From assembly GCA_029624735.1 (NCBI GenBank), contig JARSSM010000011.1:339528-403527 (forward strand): a DNA stretch of 64,000 bases, given 5' to 3'. Below are positions 48,855-60,222 of the stretch, piece after piece. A model generated the notes under the pieces. That model saw only the letters and a list, made by a program, of their open reading frames with translations. It made no database searches and was not told where the DNA came from. This DNA comes from Defluviicoccus sp. (lineage in GTDB: Bacteria; Pseudomonadota; Alphaproteobacteria; Rhodospirillales; Defluviicoccaceae). Position numbers and translations under genes: made by a program. Numbering within the stretch: position 1 is the stretch's first letter; each line of letters starts with the position of its first letter.

Positions 48855-50882
48855 ATGACGACCCCATCAGCTCCGCGCTGCGCCGCCCTTGTCGGGCCCT
48901 ACCTGTCCGGCAAGACGTCGCTCCTTGAGAGCATTCTCGCGCTTACGGGCACGATCAGCCGCAAAGGCAGCGTCAAAGAGGGCAACATGGTCGGCGACGC
49001 GTCGCCCGAGGCCCGCGCGCGTCAAATGTCGACCGAGGTCAATGTCGCGACCACCGCGTACCTGGGCGACGTATGGACCTTTCTCGACTGTCCGGGCTCG
49101 ATCGAGCTTATTCAGGAACCTTACAACGTCTTGATGGTGGTTGACGCCGCTGTTGTCGTCTGCGAGCCGGAGCCGCAGAAGGCGTTAACGCTGGCCCCGT
49201 TGCTGCGCTTCCTCGATCAGCACAACATTCCGCACCTGATTTTCATCAACAAGATGGATATCGGCGTCGGCAGCGTGCGGGACACGCTGGCGGCCCTGCA
49301 GGTCCAGTCGGCCAAGCCGCTCGTTTTGCGAGAAATCCCGATTCGCGATGGCGAACGCGTGACCGGGTTTGTCGATCTGGTGAGTGAACGTGCCTTCCGC
49401 TGGACTGAAGGCCAACGCTCGGCATTGGTCGAGGTGCCGCCAACGGTTGCCTCCCGTACGGCGGAAGCGCGCGCCGGCATGCTGGAGGCGCTGGCCGATT
49501 TTGACGATGCGCTCTTGGAAAAGCTGCTGGAAGACGTGGCGCCGAGCACCGGCGAGATCTATGCGGGCCTCACCCGCGATCTGCGCGAGGACCTGATCGT
49601 CCCGGTCTTCTTCGGTTCCGCAGAGGGCATGCACGGCATCACGCGGCTGTTGAAGGCGCTGCGGCACGAGGCGCCCGGCCCGCACCATACGGCGGAGAAG
49701 CAGCAGGGCATCGAAGCGACCGGCGAAGCATGCGCGCAGGTTTTCAAGACCGTGCATGCCTCGCATACAGGCAAACTTACCTATGCGCGTGTGTGGCGAG
49801 GCGAAATCGCCGATGGCACGGTCCTGAACGGCGAACGCATTTCGGGCATCAACCGGATGCTGGGCGCCAAGCTGGAGAAGCAGCCGAAGGCGGCGGCCGG
49901 CGATGTGGTCGCTTTCGGCCGGCTTGACAGCGCTGCCACCGGGCAGATGCTTTCGCCGTCCGGCAAGGCCGCTGCCGTCGCGTGGCCACCACCGCTCAAG
50001 CCGCTGTTCGCGCTGGCAGTGCAGCCGGCGCAACGGCAGGACGAAGTCAAGCTGACCGGCGCACTGACCCGGCTGACTGACGAGGATCCGTCGCTCTCGT
50101 TTGGCCACGATCCGGTTACCGGCGAGTTTCTGCTCTGGGGCCAGGGGGAAATGCAGCTCGCCATTGCGCTTGACCGACTGCACAACCGCTTCAACATCCA
50201 GATCGTCTCTCATCCGCCGCAGGTTCCCTACAAGGAGACGATCAGAGGCGCCGTGACCCAGCATGCGCGACACAAGAAGCAGTCCGGCGGCCATGGCGAG
50301 TTTGGCGACGTTCACCTTGAGATCAAGCCCGTGGAGCGCGGCGAGGGCTTCCAGTTTACCGATCGCATCACCGGCGGCGTCGTTCCGAAGCAATACATCC
50401 CTGCCGTCGAAACCGGCGTACGGGAATTCCTAAGCCGCGGACCGCTCGGTTTCCCCGTGGTCGATGTCTCGGTCACACTGACCGATGGCCAGTACCACAC
50501 CGTCGACTCGTCCGACATGGCGTTCCGCAGGGCCGCCCAGGCCGCCATGCGTGAAGGCATGCCGAAATGCTCGCCGGTGCTTCTGGAGCCGATCTTCAAC
50601 GTCAAGATCTCGGTGCCGAGCGAATTCACCTCGCGCATCCAGCGCATTGCTTCCGGACGGCGCGGCCAGATCCTGGGCTTCGAGCCGCGTGCCGACTGGC
50701 CGGGCTGGGACGAAGTCGCTGTACTACTGCCGCAGGCGGAGATGCACGGGCTTATCATCGAGCTTCGATCGGCAACCCTCGGCGTCGGCACGTTCGAATG
50801 GGCCTTCGATCACTTGCAGGAATTGAGCGGCAAGCTGGCGGATGACATCGTTGCGGCGCGCGCTCAGGCGTTAGCCGGTTGA
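48855..50882 (+). CDS. EF-G-like translational GTPase paralogue
   Basis: A 675-residue protein with the EF-G domain order, lacking part of the usual G-domain sequence. G1 is GPYLSGKTSLLE (14-25), G3 is DCPGSIE instead of DTPGH, and G4 NKMD is kept. The switch I Thr region is not recognisable as RGITI. Domains II-V follow (VFKTVHASHTGKLTYARVWRGEI, LWGQGEMQLAIALDRL, HKKQSGGHGEFGDV). It resembles the second EF-G class of unknown role found in many bacteria, not the rpsL-linked fusA. GTP use and function are uncertain. Confidence 0.82.
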   Translation: MTTPSAPRCAALVGPYLSGKTSLLESILALTGTISRKGSVKEGNMVGDASPEARARQMSTEVNVATTAYLGDVWTFLDCPGSIELIQEPYNVLMVVDAAVVVCEPEPQKALTLAPLLRFLDQHNIPHLIFINKMDIGVGSVRDTLAALQVQSAKPLVLREIPIRDGERVTGFVDLVSERAFRWTEGQRSALVEVPPTVASRTAEARAGMLEALADFDDALLEKLLEDVAPSTGEIYAGLTRDLREDLIVPVFFGSAEGMHGITRLLKALRHEAPGPHHTAEKQQGIEATGEACAQVFKTVHASHTGKLTYARVWRGEIADGTVLNGERISGINRMLGAKLEKQPKAAAGDVVAFGRLDSAATGQMLSPSGKAAAVAWPPPLKPLFALAVQPAQRQDEVKLTGALTRLTDEDPSLSFGHDPVTGEFLLWGQGEMQLAIALDRLHNRFNIQIVSHPPQVPYKETIRGAVTQHARHKKQSGGHGEFGDVHLEIKPVERGEGFQFTDRITGGVVPKQYIPAVETGVREFLSRGPLGFPVVDVSVTLTDGQYHTVDSSDMAFRRAAQAAMREGMPKCSPVLLEPIFNVKISVPSEFTSRIQRIASGRRGQILGFEPRADWPGWDEVAVLLPQAEMHGLIIELRSATLGVGTFEWAFDHLQELSGKLADDIVAARAQALAG

Positions 50883-51028
50883 GGCGATCACCGAGAGCGA
50901 GGATTGACGCGGAGCGCTGCCTCTGATCGGGCGAGCCTTCGCAATCGCAACACCCCTGACGGCGGCAACGAGACAGACACCACGGCGCGGTTGTACCCAT
51001 AGCAGCCGCGCCGCACCAACGATGATAC

Positions 51029-51057
51029 AAAAAAAATGCCGGGCACAAGGCCCGGCA
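51029..51057 (-). terminator. Intrinsic terminator of candidate sRNA
   Basis: Perfect 8-bp stem TGCCGGGC (51037-51044) / GCCCGGCA (51050-51057) with a 5-base loop, followed on the minus strand by eight U residues (51029-51036). Confidence 0.9.
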
Positions 51058-51172
51058 AGTCCAACAGGGAGGCTTCACGTCTGGGAGACGTAGGACTCGT
51101 AGCTGACGAGCCCTCCTTCCGGGCCTTGCACCCGAAACCGCGAAACTCGGAGATGCTGCAATGCAACACCAA
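51029..51172 (-). ncRNA. Candidate small RNA, possibly of the alpha-proteobacterial suhB/ar8 type
   Basis: On the minus strand a TATAAG box (51180-51185) lies just downstream of the lysR terminator, and a strong terminator ends the unit, giving about 140 bases. The 3' half folds well. Two hairpins, CTCGT/ACGAG (51096-51110) and ACGTCT/AGACGT (51077-51091), are enclosed by an outer stem of about 8 bp (51066-51073 with 51110-51117), followed by the terminator. The string GACGTGAAGCCTCCCTGTT before the terminator reminds me of the suhB/MmgR (ar8) sRNA family, from memory only. No good open reading frame fits. Confidence 0.55.
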
Positions 51173-51211
51173 CACCGCCCTTATACCCTGCTGCAGCGCC
51201 GCATACCAGAC

Positions 51212-51236
51212 AAAAAAAACGCATCCCAGATATGCG
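51212..51236 (-). terminator. Intrinsic terminator downstream of lysR
   Basis: Minus-strand stem of 5 bp (CGCAT 51220-51224 with ATGCG 51232-51236) around a 7-base loop, followed by eight U residues (51212-51219). It lies 78 bp after the lysR stop and separates it from the sRNA unit. The stem is short, so efficiency is uncertain. Confidence 0.65.
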
Positions 51237-51313
51237 CGCAATGCATAATGGGTTGAAAACGGTTGGGAACTATCCTCGCATTCCGGATGGCGCGGCAGTG
51301 CCGACACTGACCC

Positions 51314-52216
51314 CTAAGACCCGGCGAGATCCTCGGTCTTGCGGGCAATGAAGGCGCGGAAGAGGGCAACGCGATGCGAGTGTCGCAGCTCTTCCGGATA
51401 GACAAAGAAGAGGTCGACCTCAGGCCCGTTCACCTCCGGCAGGATCTGCACCAAGTTCCCTGTCTGGTCATTGAGGTAATGGGGCAAGGCGCCAATACCA
51501 ATGCCGTTCTGTACGGCGCGGAAGATGCCGAAGGTGCTGTTGACCTTAAGAAACGCCTTTCGCATGCAACCCTCGGCGCAGCCGACCTGCAACAGCCAGT
51601 TCAGGTTCGGCAGGGCAAGCCGCGCCTCATCGCCGAAAACAATCAGACGGTGATTGTCGAGATCCTCCAGCGAGTCGGGCGTCCCGTACTCCGCAAGATA
51701 GCTCGGTGCCGCGAATACGTGGTAGTGGAGCGTCATCAGGCGGCGCTGGATCAAGTCCGGCTGGGTTGGCGGTGTCATCCTCAAAGCGACGTCGGCCTGA
51801 CGCATCGACAGATCGAGCTCGTTGTCGCTCAGCACCAAGGTGACCTCGATATCCGGATTGGCCTCGAGAAATTCCTTGAGCCGCGGCGCCAGCCATACGG
51901 AGCCGAATGCGATGGTGGTGGTGATGCGCAACGGGCCTTTTGGACGCTCCCGGCTTTCCTGGATGAGGCCCTGCGCCATGTTCAACTTGGCGTAGATTTC
52001 GCGTGCCGTCCGATGCAGGACCTCTCCCGCCTCGGTCAGCATCAGGCCACGCGCATGCCGGTGGAACAAGGGCGTCTGCAAGGTCTCTTCGAGGGAACTC
52101 ACCTGTCGGCTCACGGCGGACTGGCTAAGGCTTAAGCTCTCACCCGCATGCGTGAAGCTGCCCGCCTCTGCCACAGCGTAGAACACACGGATCTTGTCCC
52201 AATCCATTCCTATCAT
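51314..52216 (-). CDS. LysR-family transcriptional regulator
   Basis: A 300-residue regulator. The N-terminal winged HTH is KIRVFYAVAEAGSFTHAGESLSLSQSAVSRQVSSLEETL, followed by LFHRHARGLMLTEAG. The C-terminal effector domain includes GPLRITTTIAFGSVWLAPRL. It follows trxB by 114 bp, an arrangement I associate with alphaproteobacteria. Target genes and ligand are unknown. A second ATG three codons in is possible. Confidence 0.9.
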   Translation of the reverse strand: MIGMDWDKIRVFYAVAEAGSFTHAGESLSLSQSAVSRQVSSLEETLQTPLFHRHARGLMLTEAGEVLHRTAREIYAKLNMAQGLIQESRERPKGPLRITTTIAFGSVWLAPRLKEFLEANPDIEVTLVLSDNELDLSMRQADVALRMTPPTQPDLIQRRLMTLHYHVFAAPSYLAEYGTPDSLEDLDNHRLIVFGDEARLALPNLNWLLQVGCAEGCMRKAFLKVNSTFGIFRAVQNGIGIGALPHYLNDQTGNLVQILPEVNGPEVDLFFVYPEELRHSHRVALFRAFIARKTEDLAGS

Positions 52217-52330
52217 GGCCGCCCTATTGCGTCTTGCCGGCGCAAGCGCAGCAGCTTGTCGACCGGAGCCTTTTATCCCTGTGAACCGGCCTCTTGACGG
52301 ACCGGTTTCTTCCTTACGGCGCCCACCGCG

Positions 52331-53281
52331 TCACGGGTGGGCGGTCTCCATTGCCCCCAGGTAGCGTTCCGCTTCCAGCGCAGCCATGCATCCGGTCCCG
52401 GCAGCGGTGACGGCCTGCCGGAAGACCTTATCCTGGACATCACCGGCGGCAAAAACACCCTCCGCACTGGTCGCGGTGCTGCCGGCGCGGGTCAGAATAT
52501 AACCTTCGCCGTCCATTTCCAGCTGTCCATGAAACAGCGCTGTGTTCGGCGTATGGCCGATCGCGATGAAAACGCCGTCAGCGGGGACAACCGACGCCGC
52601 GCCGGTCTTGACGTTGCGCACCGCGACACCGGTCACGGCCGGCGGCGCGTCAACGCCGACGATCTCCTCGACCACCTGGTCCCACAAGACCTGCACCTTA
52701 GCGCTTCGAAAAAGCCGCTCCTGCAGGATCTTCTCCGCGCGCAGCTGGTCGCGGCGATGGATCAGGGTTACGGAGCGAGCGAAGTGGGTCAGGAAGAGCG
52801 CCTCCTCCACTGCCGTGTTGCCGCCGCCGATCACCGCCACCGCCTTGTCGCGAAAAAAGAAGCCGTCGCAGGTGGCGCACGCCGAAACACCGAACCCCTG
52901 GAAGCGGGTCTCGCTCGGCAGTCCCAGCCATCGCGCAGACGCGCCGGTGCAGACGATCACGCTCTCGCCTACGTAAGTCACGCCCGTATCGCCGGTCAGC
53001 ACGAACGGCGGCGCTGCGAGGGCGGCCCGAACGATGGTGTCATCGAAGCAGCGGGCACCGACATGCACCGCCTGTTCGGCCATCTGCTCCATCAGCCACG
53101 GCCCCTGCACGGCCGCCGCAAAGCCTGGATAGTTCTCGACGTCGGTCGTGATCGTTAGCTGGCCACCCGGCTGCAGCCCGCGGATCAGGATCGGCTGCAG
53201 CCCGGCGCGCGCGGCGTAGATGGCCGCCGTGTATCCGGCCGGCCCCGACCCAAGGATGACGACTTTGCTCGCGTGGTGCAT
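52331..53281 (-). CDS. trxB: Thioredoxin-disulfide reductase
   Basis: A 316-residue FAD/NADPH enzyme reducing thioredoxin. FAD site VVILGSGPAGYTAAIYAARAG, QPGGQLTITTDVENYPGF, the redox pair in SACATCDGFFF (CATC), NADPH site VAVIGGGNTAVEEALFL and the C-terminal FAD segment GVFAAGDVQDKVFRQAVTAAGTGC are all present. An 8-bp hairpin CGCCCACC/GGTGGGCG overlaps the stop codon (52320-52343). Confidence 0.96.
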   Translation of the reverse strand: MHHASKVVILGSGPAGYTAAIYAARAGLQPILIRGLQPGGQLTITTDVENYPGFAAAVQGPWLMEQMAEQAVHVGARCFDDTIVRAALAAPPFVLTGDTGVTYVGESVIVCTGASARWLGLPSETRFQGFGVSACATCDGFFFRDKAVAVIGGGNTAVEEALFLTHFARSVTLIHRRDQLRAEKILQERLFRSAKVQVLWDQVVEEIVGVDAPPAVTGVAVRNVKTGAASVVPADGVFIAIGHTPNTALFHGQLEMDGEGYILTRAGSTATSAEGVFAAGDVQDKVFRQAVTAAGTGCMAALEAERYLGAMETAHP

Positions 53282-53398
53282 CGGCTTGGTTCTCGCGCGC
53301 GCCCATCGAGGCGCGTCGCGCTTTGTAGTTTTCCCGGCTTATCCAGAAGGATAGGGATCCATGCTGCGCCGCGCAAGCAGTCTCGCCGGCGCCAGAGT

Positions 53399-54403
53399 TC
53401 AGGCAAACGCCTGGATGCAGGCTTCCACGCGCGCCCGCACCGGAAGCTCGGGTTGCGTTGGCACGAACGTCTGTCCGGTGATCGTCTCGTAAAGCGCGAT
53501 GTAGCGCAGGCTAAACTCGACCAGCGTTTCGACCGGGATCGGTGGGATCGGCTCCGCGTAAGGATCGCAGCGGCCGATGATCCAGCGCCGCAGGAACTCT
53601 TTGTCGAGCGCCTCGGGCGGCTCGCTTGCCTCCATCCGCGCGCGATAACTGTCCTGTCTCCAGTAGCGGCTGGAATCGGGCGTGTGGATCTCATCAGCCA
53701 GCACGATCCGGCCGTCCTCGTCGCGCCCAAACTCGTACTTGGTATCGACCAGGATCAGTCCGCGCTCGGCCGCGATGGCGCGGCCACGGGCAAACAGCGC
53801 CAGTGCCGCAGCGGCGACCGTCTCCCAATCGGACGGACTCAAGAGCCCCGAAGCGACGATCTCTTCTGCCGCAATTGGCGCATCGTGGCCGTCCACTGCC
53901 TTGGTGGTGGGGGTGAGGATGGTCGCCGGCAGCCGCTCGTTTTCATGGAGGCCATCGGGGAGTGTCAGCCCGTACATCGTTCGCCGGCCTTCGCGGTACA
54001 TCGGCCAGATGGAGGTCTGAGTGCTGCCGGTCAGGTAATCGCGCACGACGACTTCAACTGGCAGCATATCGAGCCTTCGCGCCAGCATCACGTTCGGGTC
54101 GGGATAGGCGAGCGCGTGGTTGGCGATGATGTCGGCGGTTGCCTCGAACCAGAATCGCGCGGTCGCATTCAGAACTTGGCCCTTGAACGGCACTGCCGCC
54201 AGGATCTGGTCGAACGCGCTCTGCCGGTCGGTCGTGATGATCAGCCGCCGGCCGTCCTTAAGATCGTAGGAGTCGCGCACCTTGCCGCGGCTGTGGTTCG
54301 GCAGCTCGGGAAAGGTCGCATCGACCAAAACGCGCGCGAGCTGATCCTCAACCAGCTTCCGGCGGGGATCGTGATTAGTCACCAAGGATGCCGGGATGCT
54401 CAC
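53399..54403 (-). CDS. purC: Phosphoribosylaminoimidazole-succinocarboxamide synthase (SAICAR synthetase)
   Basis: A 334-residue purine synthesis enzyme, the longer type also seen in several alphaproteobacteria. Conserved pieces are [72 protein letters not shown] and [14 protein letters not shown]. The start is a GTG overlapping the greA stop (GTGA), with no ribosome-binding site, so translational coupling to greA is likely. Confidence 0.93.
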   Translation of the reverse strand: MSIPASLVTNHDPRRKLVEDQLARVLVDATFPELPNHSRGKVRDSYDLKDGRRLIITTDRQSAFDQILAAVPFKGQVLNATARFWFEATADIIANHALAYPDPNVMLARRLDMLPVEVVVRDYLTGSTQTSIWPMYREGRRTMYGLTLPDGLHENERLPATILTPTTKAVDGHDAPIAAEEIVASGLLSPSDWETVAAAALALFARGRAIAAERGLILVDTKYEFGRDEDGRIVLADEIHTPDSSRYWRQDSYRARMEASEPPEALDKEFLRRWIIGRCDPYAEPIPPIPVETLVEFSLRYIALYETITGQTFVPTQPELPVRARVEACIQAFA

Positions 54404-54873
54404 GCATACGCGATCTGCACCACTTCGTAGGAGCGCGAGCCGCGCGGGGCAGTGACTTCGACGATGTCACCCAGCCGCTTGCCAATCAGCGCCCGGCCCA
54501 AGGGCGAGGTCACCGAGAGCCGGCCGTTCGCGGCGTCTGCTTCATGACTGCCGACCAGCGTGTAGCGGGACTCTTCCTCGGTGTCCTCATCGCACAAGAG
54601 AACCGTGGCACCGAAGCGCACGACGTCGCCGGACAGGCCGGAGGTATCAATGACCTGCGCCCGGCTGATGATGTCCTCCAGCTCGACCAATCGGCCCTCG
54701 ATGAAGCTCTGGCGCTCGCGCGCGGCATGGTACTCGGCATTTTCGGAGATATCCCCGTGCTCTCGGGCATCAGCGATCGCGCGGATGACTGCCGGTCGCT
54801 CCTCCGTCCGCAGGCGCCGCAACTCATCTTCCAGCTGCGCCAGCCCCTCCCTGGTCATAGGGACTTTTTCCAT
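54400..54873 (-). CDS. greA: Transcription elongation factor GreA
   Basis: A 157-residue factor that rescues backtracked RNA polymerase. The start [18 protein letters not shown] has AGAGGT upstream. The N-terminal coiled coil includes the conserved acidic tip [15 protein letters not shown], and the C-terminal domain has [14 protein letters not shown] and [15 protein letters not shown]. Located between carB (66 bp) and purC (overlap). Confidence 0.95.
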   Translation of the reverse strand: MEKVPMTREGLAQLEDELRRLRTEERPAVIRAIADAREHGDISENAEYHAARERQSFIEGRLVELEDIISRAQVIDTSGLSGDVVRFGATVLLCDEDTEEESRYTLVGSHEADAANGRLSVTSPLGRALIGKRLGDIVEVTAPRGSRSYEVVQIAYA

Positions 54874-54939
54874 GTTCGACCTCTTCATTCCCCGGGGCGA
54901 CCCCGTCCGGAAATGCGAACCGAGCCCGTCCGTGGCCAG

Positions 54940-58182
<3,243 letters not shown>

Positions 58183-58255
58183 AGGGGCTTACACGCATAC
58201 TTCAAGAATGGCCGTCCGCGACAACATACGACCTAACCGGCGCGGACATCGGACC

Positions 58256-59461
58256 TCAAGCCACCGACACTGCGGCATGCTGCATGGCCTCGACGAAGCG
58301 GCCGAACAGGTAGTGACTGTCGTGCGGCCCAGGCGAGGCTTCGGGATGGAACTGCACCGAAAATGCCGGCGCGCCTTCGACCCGCAGTCCTTCGTTGGTC
58401 GAGTCGAACAGCGACACGTGCGTCTCAACCACCCCAGCCGGCAGGCTTGTGCGTTCAACGGCGAACCCGTGGTTCTGGCTCGTGATTTCGACGCGGCCGG
58501 TTTCAAGATCCTTGACCGGGTGATTGGCGCCGCGGTGGCCGAGATGCAGCTTGTATGTGCGGGCACCCAGCGCCAACGCCAGCATCTGGTGGCCGAGGCA
58601 AATCCCGAACAGCGGGACCCCTTGTGCCAGTACCGCGCGGATGACCGGCACCGCGTAAGCCCCGGTCGCCGCCGGATCGCCCGGACCGTTCGACAGGAAC
58701 ACGCCATCGGGCCGGTGCCGTAACACATCGTCGGCGCTGGCCGTTCCGGGCACCACGGTCACCCGGCACCCGGCCGCAGCCAGACAACGAAGGATGTTCC
58801 GCTTGGCGCCATAATCGATCGCGACGACGTGGAACCGCGGCTCCACCTGCCGGCCGTAGCCTTCAGGCCAGTGCCACGCGGTCTCATCCCAGCTGTAGGC
58901 CTGCCGGCACATCACCTCCTGTGCCAAGTCCATCCCTTCAAGGCCTGGCCACCGTTCGGCCATGAAGCGCAGCACATCGACGTCGATCGTGTCGTCAGGA
59001 GCGTGGATGAGGGTCCCCCTCGGGGCACCGCCGTCGCGGATGCGGCGCGTCAGGCGCCTTGTATCAACGCCGGTCAGCGCGACCAGACCGTGCTTCTTGA
59101 GCCAAGTGTCAAGGTCGCCGACGGCACGCCAGTTCGAGGGCGAGGAAACCGGCTGGCGCATGACGCAGCCGCGCACGGCAGGCGTGATCGACTCCACGTC
59201 CTCGGCATTGACGCCGACGTTGCCGATGTGCGGGAAGGTGAAGGTAATGATCTGGCCTGCATACGAGGGATCGGTCAGGATCTCCTGATAACCGGTGTAG
59301 GATGTGTTGAAACACACCTCGCCGATGGCAACACCGACCGCACCGGCACCCCGCCCCCAAAAAACCATTCCGTCTTCCAACACCAACGCGGCATTGGCGC
59401 CGGCAGGGCGGCCCGCCACGCTGGCCGCTGCGGATGACGGCGGTGTGAAGGCAGAAGCCAT
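58256..59461 (-). CDS. carA: Carbamoyl-phosphate synthase small subunit (glutaminase)
   Basis: A 401-residue subunit supplying ammonia to CarB. N-terminal domain ALVLEDGMVFWGRG, VCFNTSYTGYQEILTDPSYAGQIITFT, GVDTRRLTRRIRD. The class I glutaminase domain has IDYGAKRNILRCL, the catalytic cysteine in LFGICLGHQMLALALGA, and HPEASPGPHDSHYLF. GAGGAG lies about 12 bases before the ATG. First gene of carA-carB-greA-purC; divergent from yqeY. Confidence 0.97.
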   Translation of the reverse strand: MASAFTPPSSAAASVAGRPAGANAALVLEDGMVFWGRGAGAVGVAIGEVCFNTSYTGYQEILTDPSYAGQIITFTFPHIGNVGVNAEDVESITPAVRGCVMRQPVSSPSNWRAVGDLDTWLKKHGLVALTGVDTRRLTRRIRDGGAPRGTLIHAPDDTIDVDVLRFMAERWPGLEGMDLAQEVMCRQAYSWDETAWHWPEGYGRQVEPRFHVVAIDYGAKRNILRCLAAAGCRVTVVPGTASADDVLRHRPDGVFLSNGPGDPAATGAYAVPVIRAVLAQGVPLFGICLGHQMLALALGARTYKLHLGHRGANHPVKDLETGRVEITSQNHGFAVERTSLPAGVVETHVSLFDSTNEGLRVEGAPAFSVQFHPEASPGPHDSHYLFGRFVEAMQHAAVSVA

Positions 59462-59716
59462 CGTTTTCGCAGAATCTCCTCAACCGGCCGGGGCCATGCG
59501 ATCGCTTGCGCGCTCGGGGGCAATTCGCGGTGATTGGCCGGCGGCAGGGTGGCCAAGATGTACGCAATCGGCTGGTTGTCGTCAACCCCACCCCAAGGTT
59601 GTGCTGAACCCGACCGCACGACCGGCATTCTTTAGCGTTAGCGCTTTGTGGCGGACCGGCTTACCATGCGGTCGCATGGATCGGCCACGATTGGTCATCG
59701 GTCAAGGCGAGGGCGG

Positions 59717-60172
59717 ATGCTACGCACACGGCTCGAACAAGCGCTCAAGGAGGCCGTCCTGGCCCGCGCCGAGCGCGCCGTCTCTACATTGCGCCTCATT
59801 CTCGCCGCGCTGAAGGACCGGGACATTGCCGAACGCGGCAAAGGCAATCCCGATGGCCTCGATGAAGCGCAGATCCAAACGATGCTGCTTTCGATGATCA
59901 AGCAGCGGCGCGAAAGCATCAAAGCCTACGAGCAAGGCAACCGCCCGGAGCTTGCCCGCCAGGAAGCGGAAGAGATCACCATTATCGAAGCGTTCCTGCC
60001 GAAGCAGATGAATGATGCGGCCATCGAAGGCGCTGTCGCGGCGACGATCGAGGATGTCGGCGGACGCACCTTGAAAGACATGGGCCGTGTGATGGCGGCT
60101 CTTAAGGAACGCTACGCCGGGCAGATGGACTTCGTTAAAGCGAGCGCGCTGGTCAAGCAGCACTTGGGCTAG
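59717..60172 (+). CDS. GatB/YqeY domain protein
   Basis: A 151-residue helical protein starting MLRTRLEQALKEAVLARAERAV. Conserved pieces: STLRLILAALKDRDIAERG, LLSMIKQRRESIKAYEQGNRPELARQEAEEITIIEAFLPKQM and KDMGRVMAALKERYAGQMD. It matches the C-terminal tRNA-binding domain of GatB; the free-standing form has no firmly known role. It precedes dnaG by 50 bp, a conserved arrangement in alphaproteobacteria. Confidence 0.9.
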   Translation: MLRTRLEQALKEAVLARAERAVSTLRLILAALKDRDIAERGKGNPDGLDEAQIQTMLLSMIKQRRESIKAYEQGNRPELARQEAEEITIIEAFLPKQMNDAAIEGAVAATIEDVGGRTLKDMGRVMAALKERYAGQMDFVKASALVKQHLG

Positions 60173-60222
60173 AATGTCCTCAGCGGCTCGGGCGGCAGAC
60201 GCCAATGCCCAGCAGGTGACCG

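Larger units (their letters stand above)
50883..51313. other. Intergenic region with lysR terminator and sRNA unit
   Basis: The 431 bp between the EF-G-like gene and convergent lysR contain no convincing protein gene. The right part holds the lysR terminator and a separate transcription unit (candidate sRNA with TATAAG box and terminator), listed separately. Nothing was recognised in 50883-51028. Confidence 0.6.

Noticed and set aside
50888..51307. A 139-codon minus-strand frame across the sRNA region
   Set aside because: It reads through two intrinsic terminators and shows no conserved or compositional sign of a protein.
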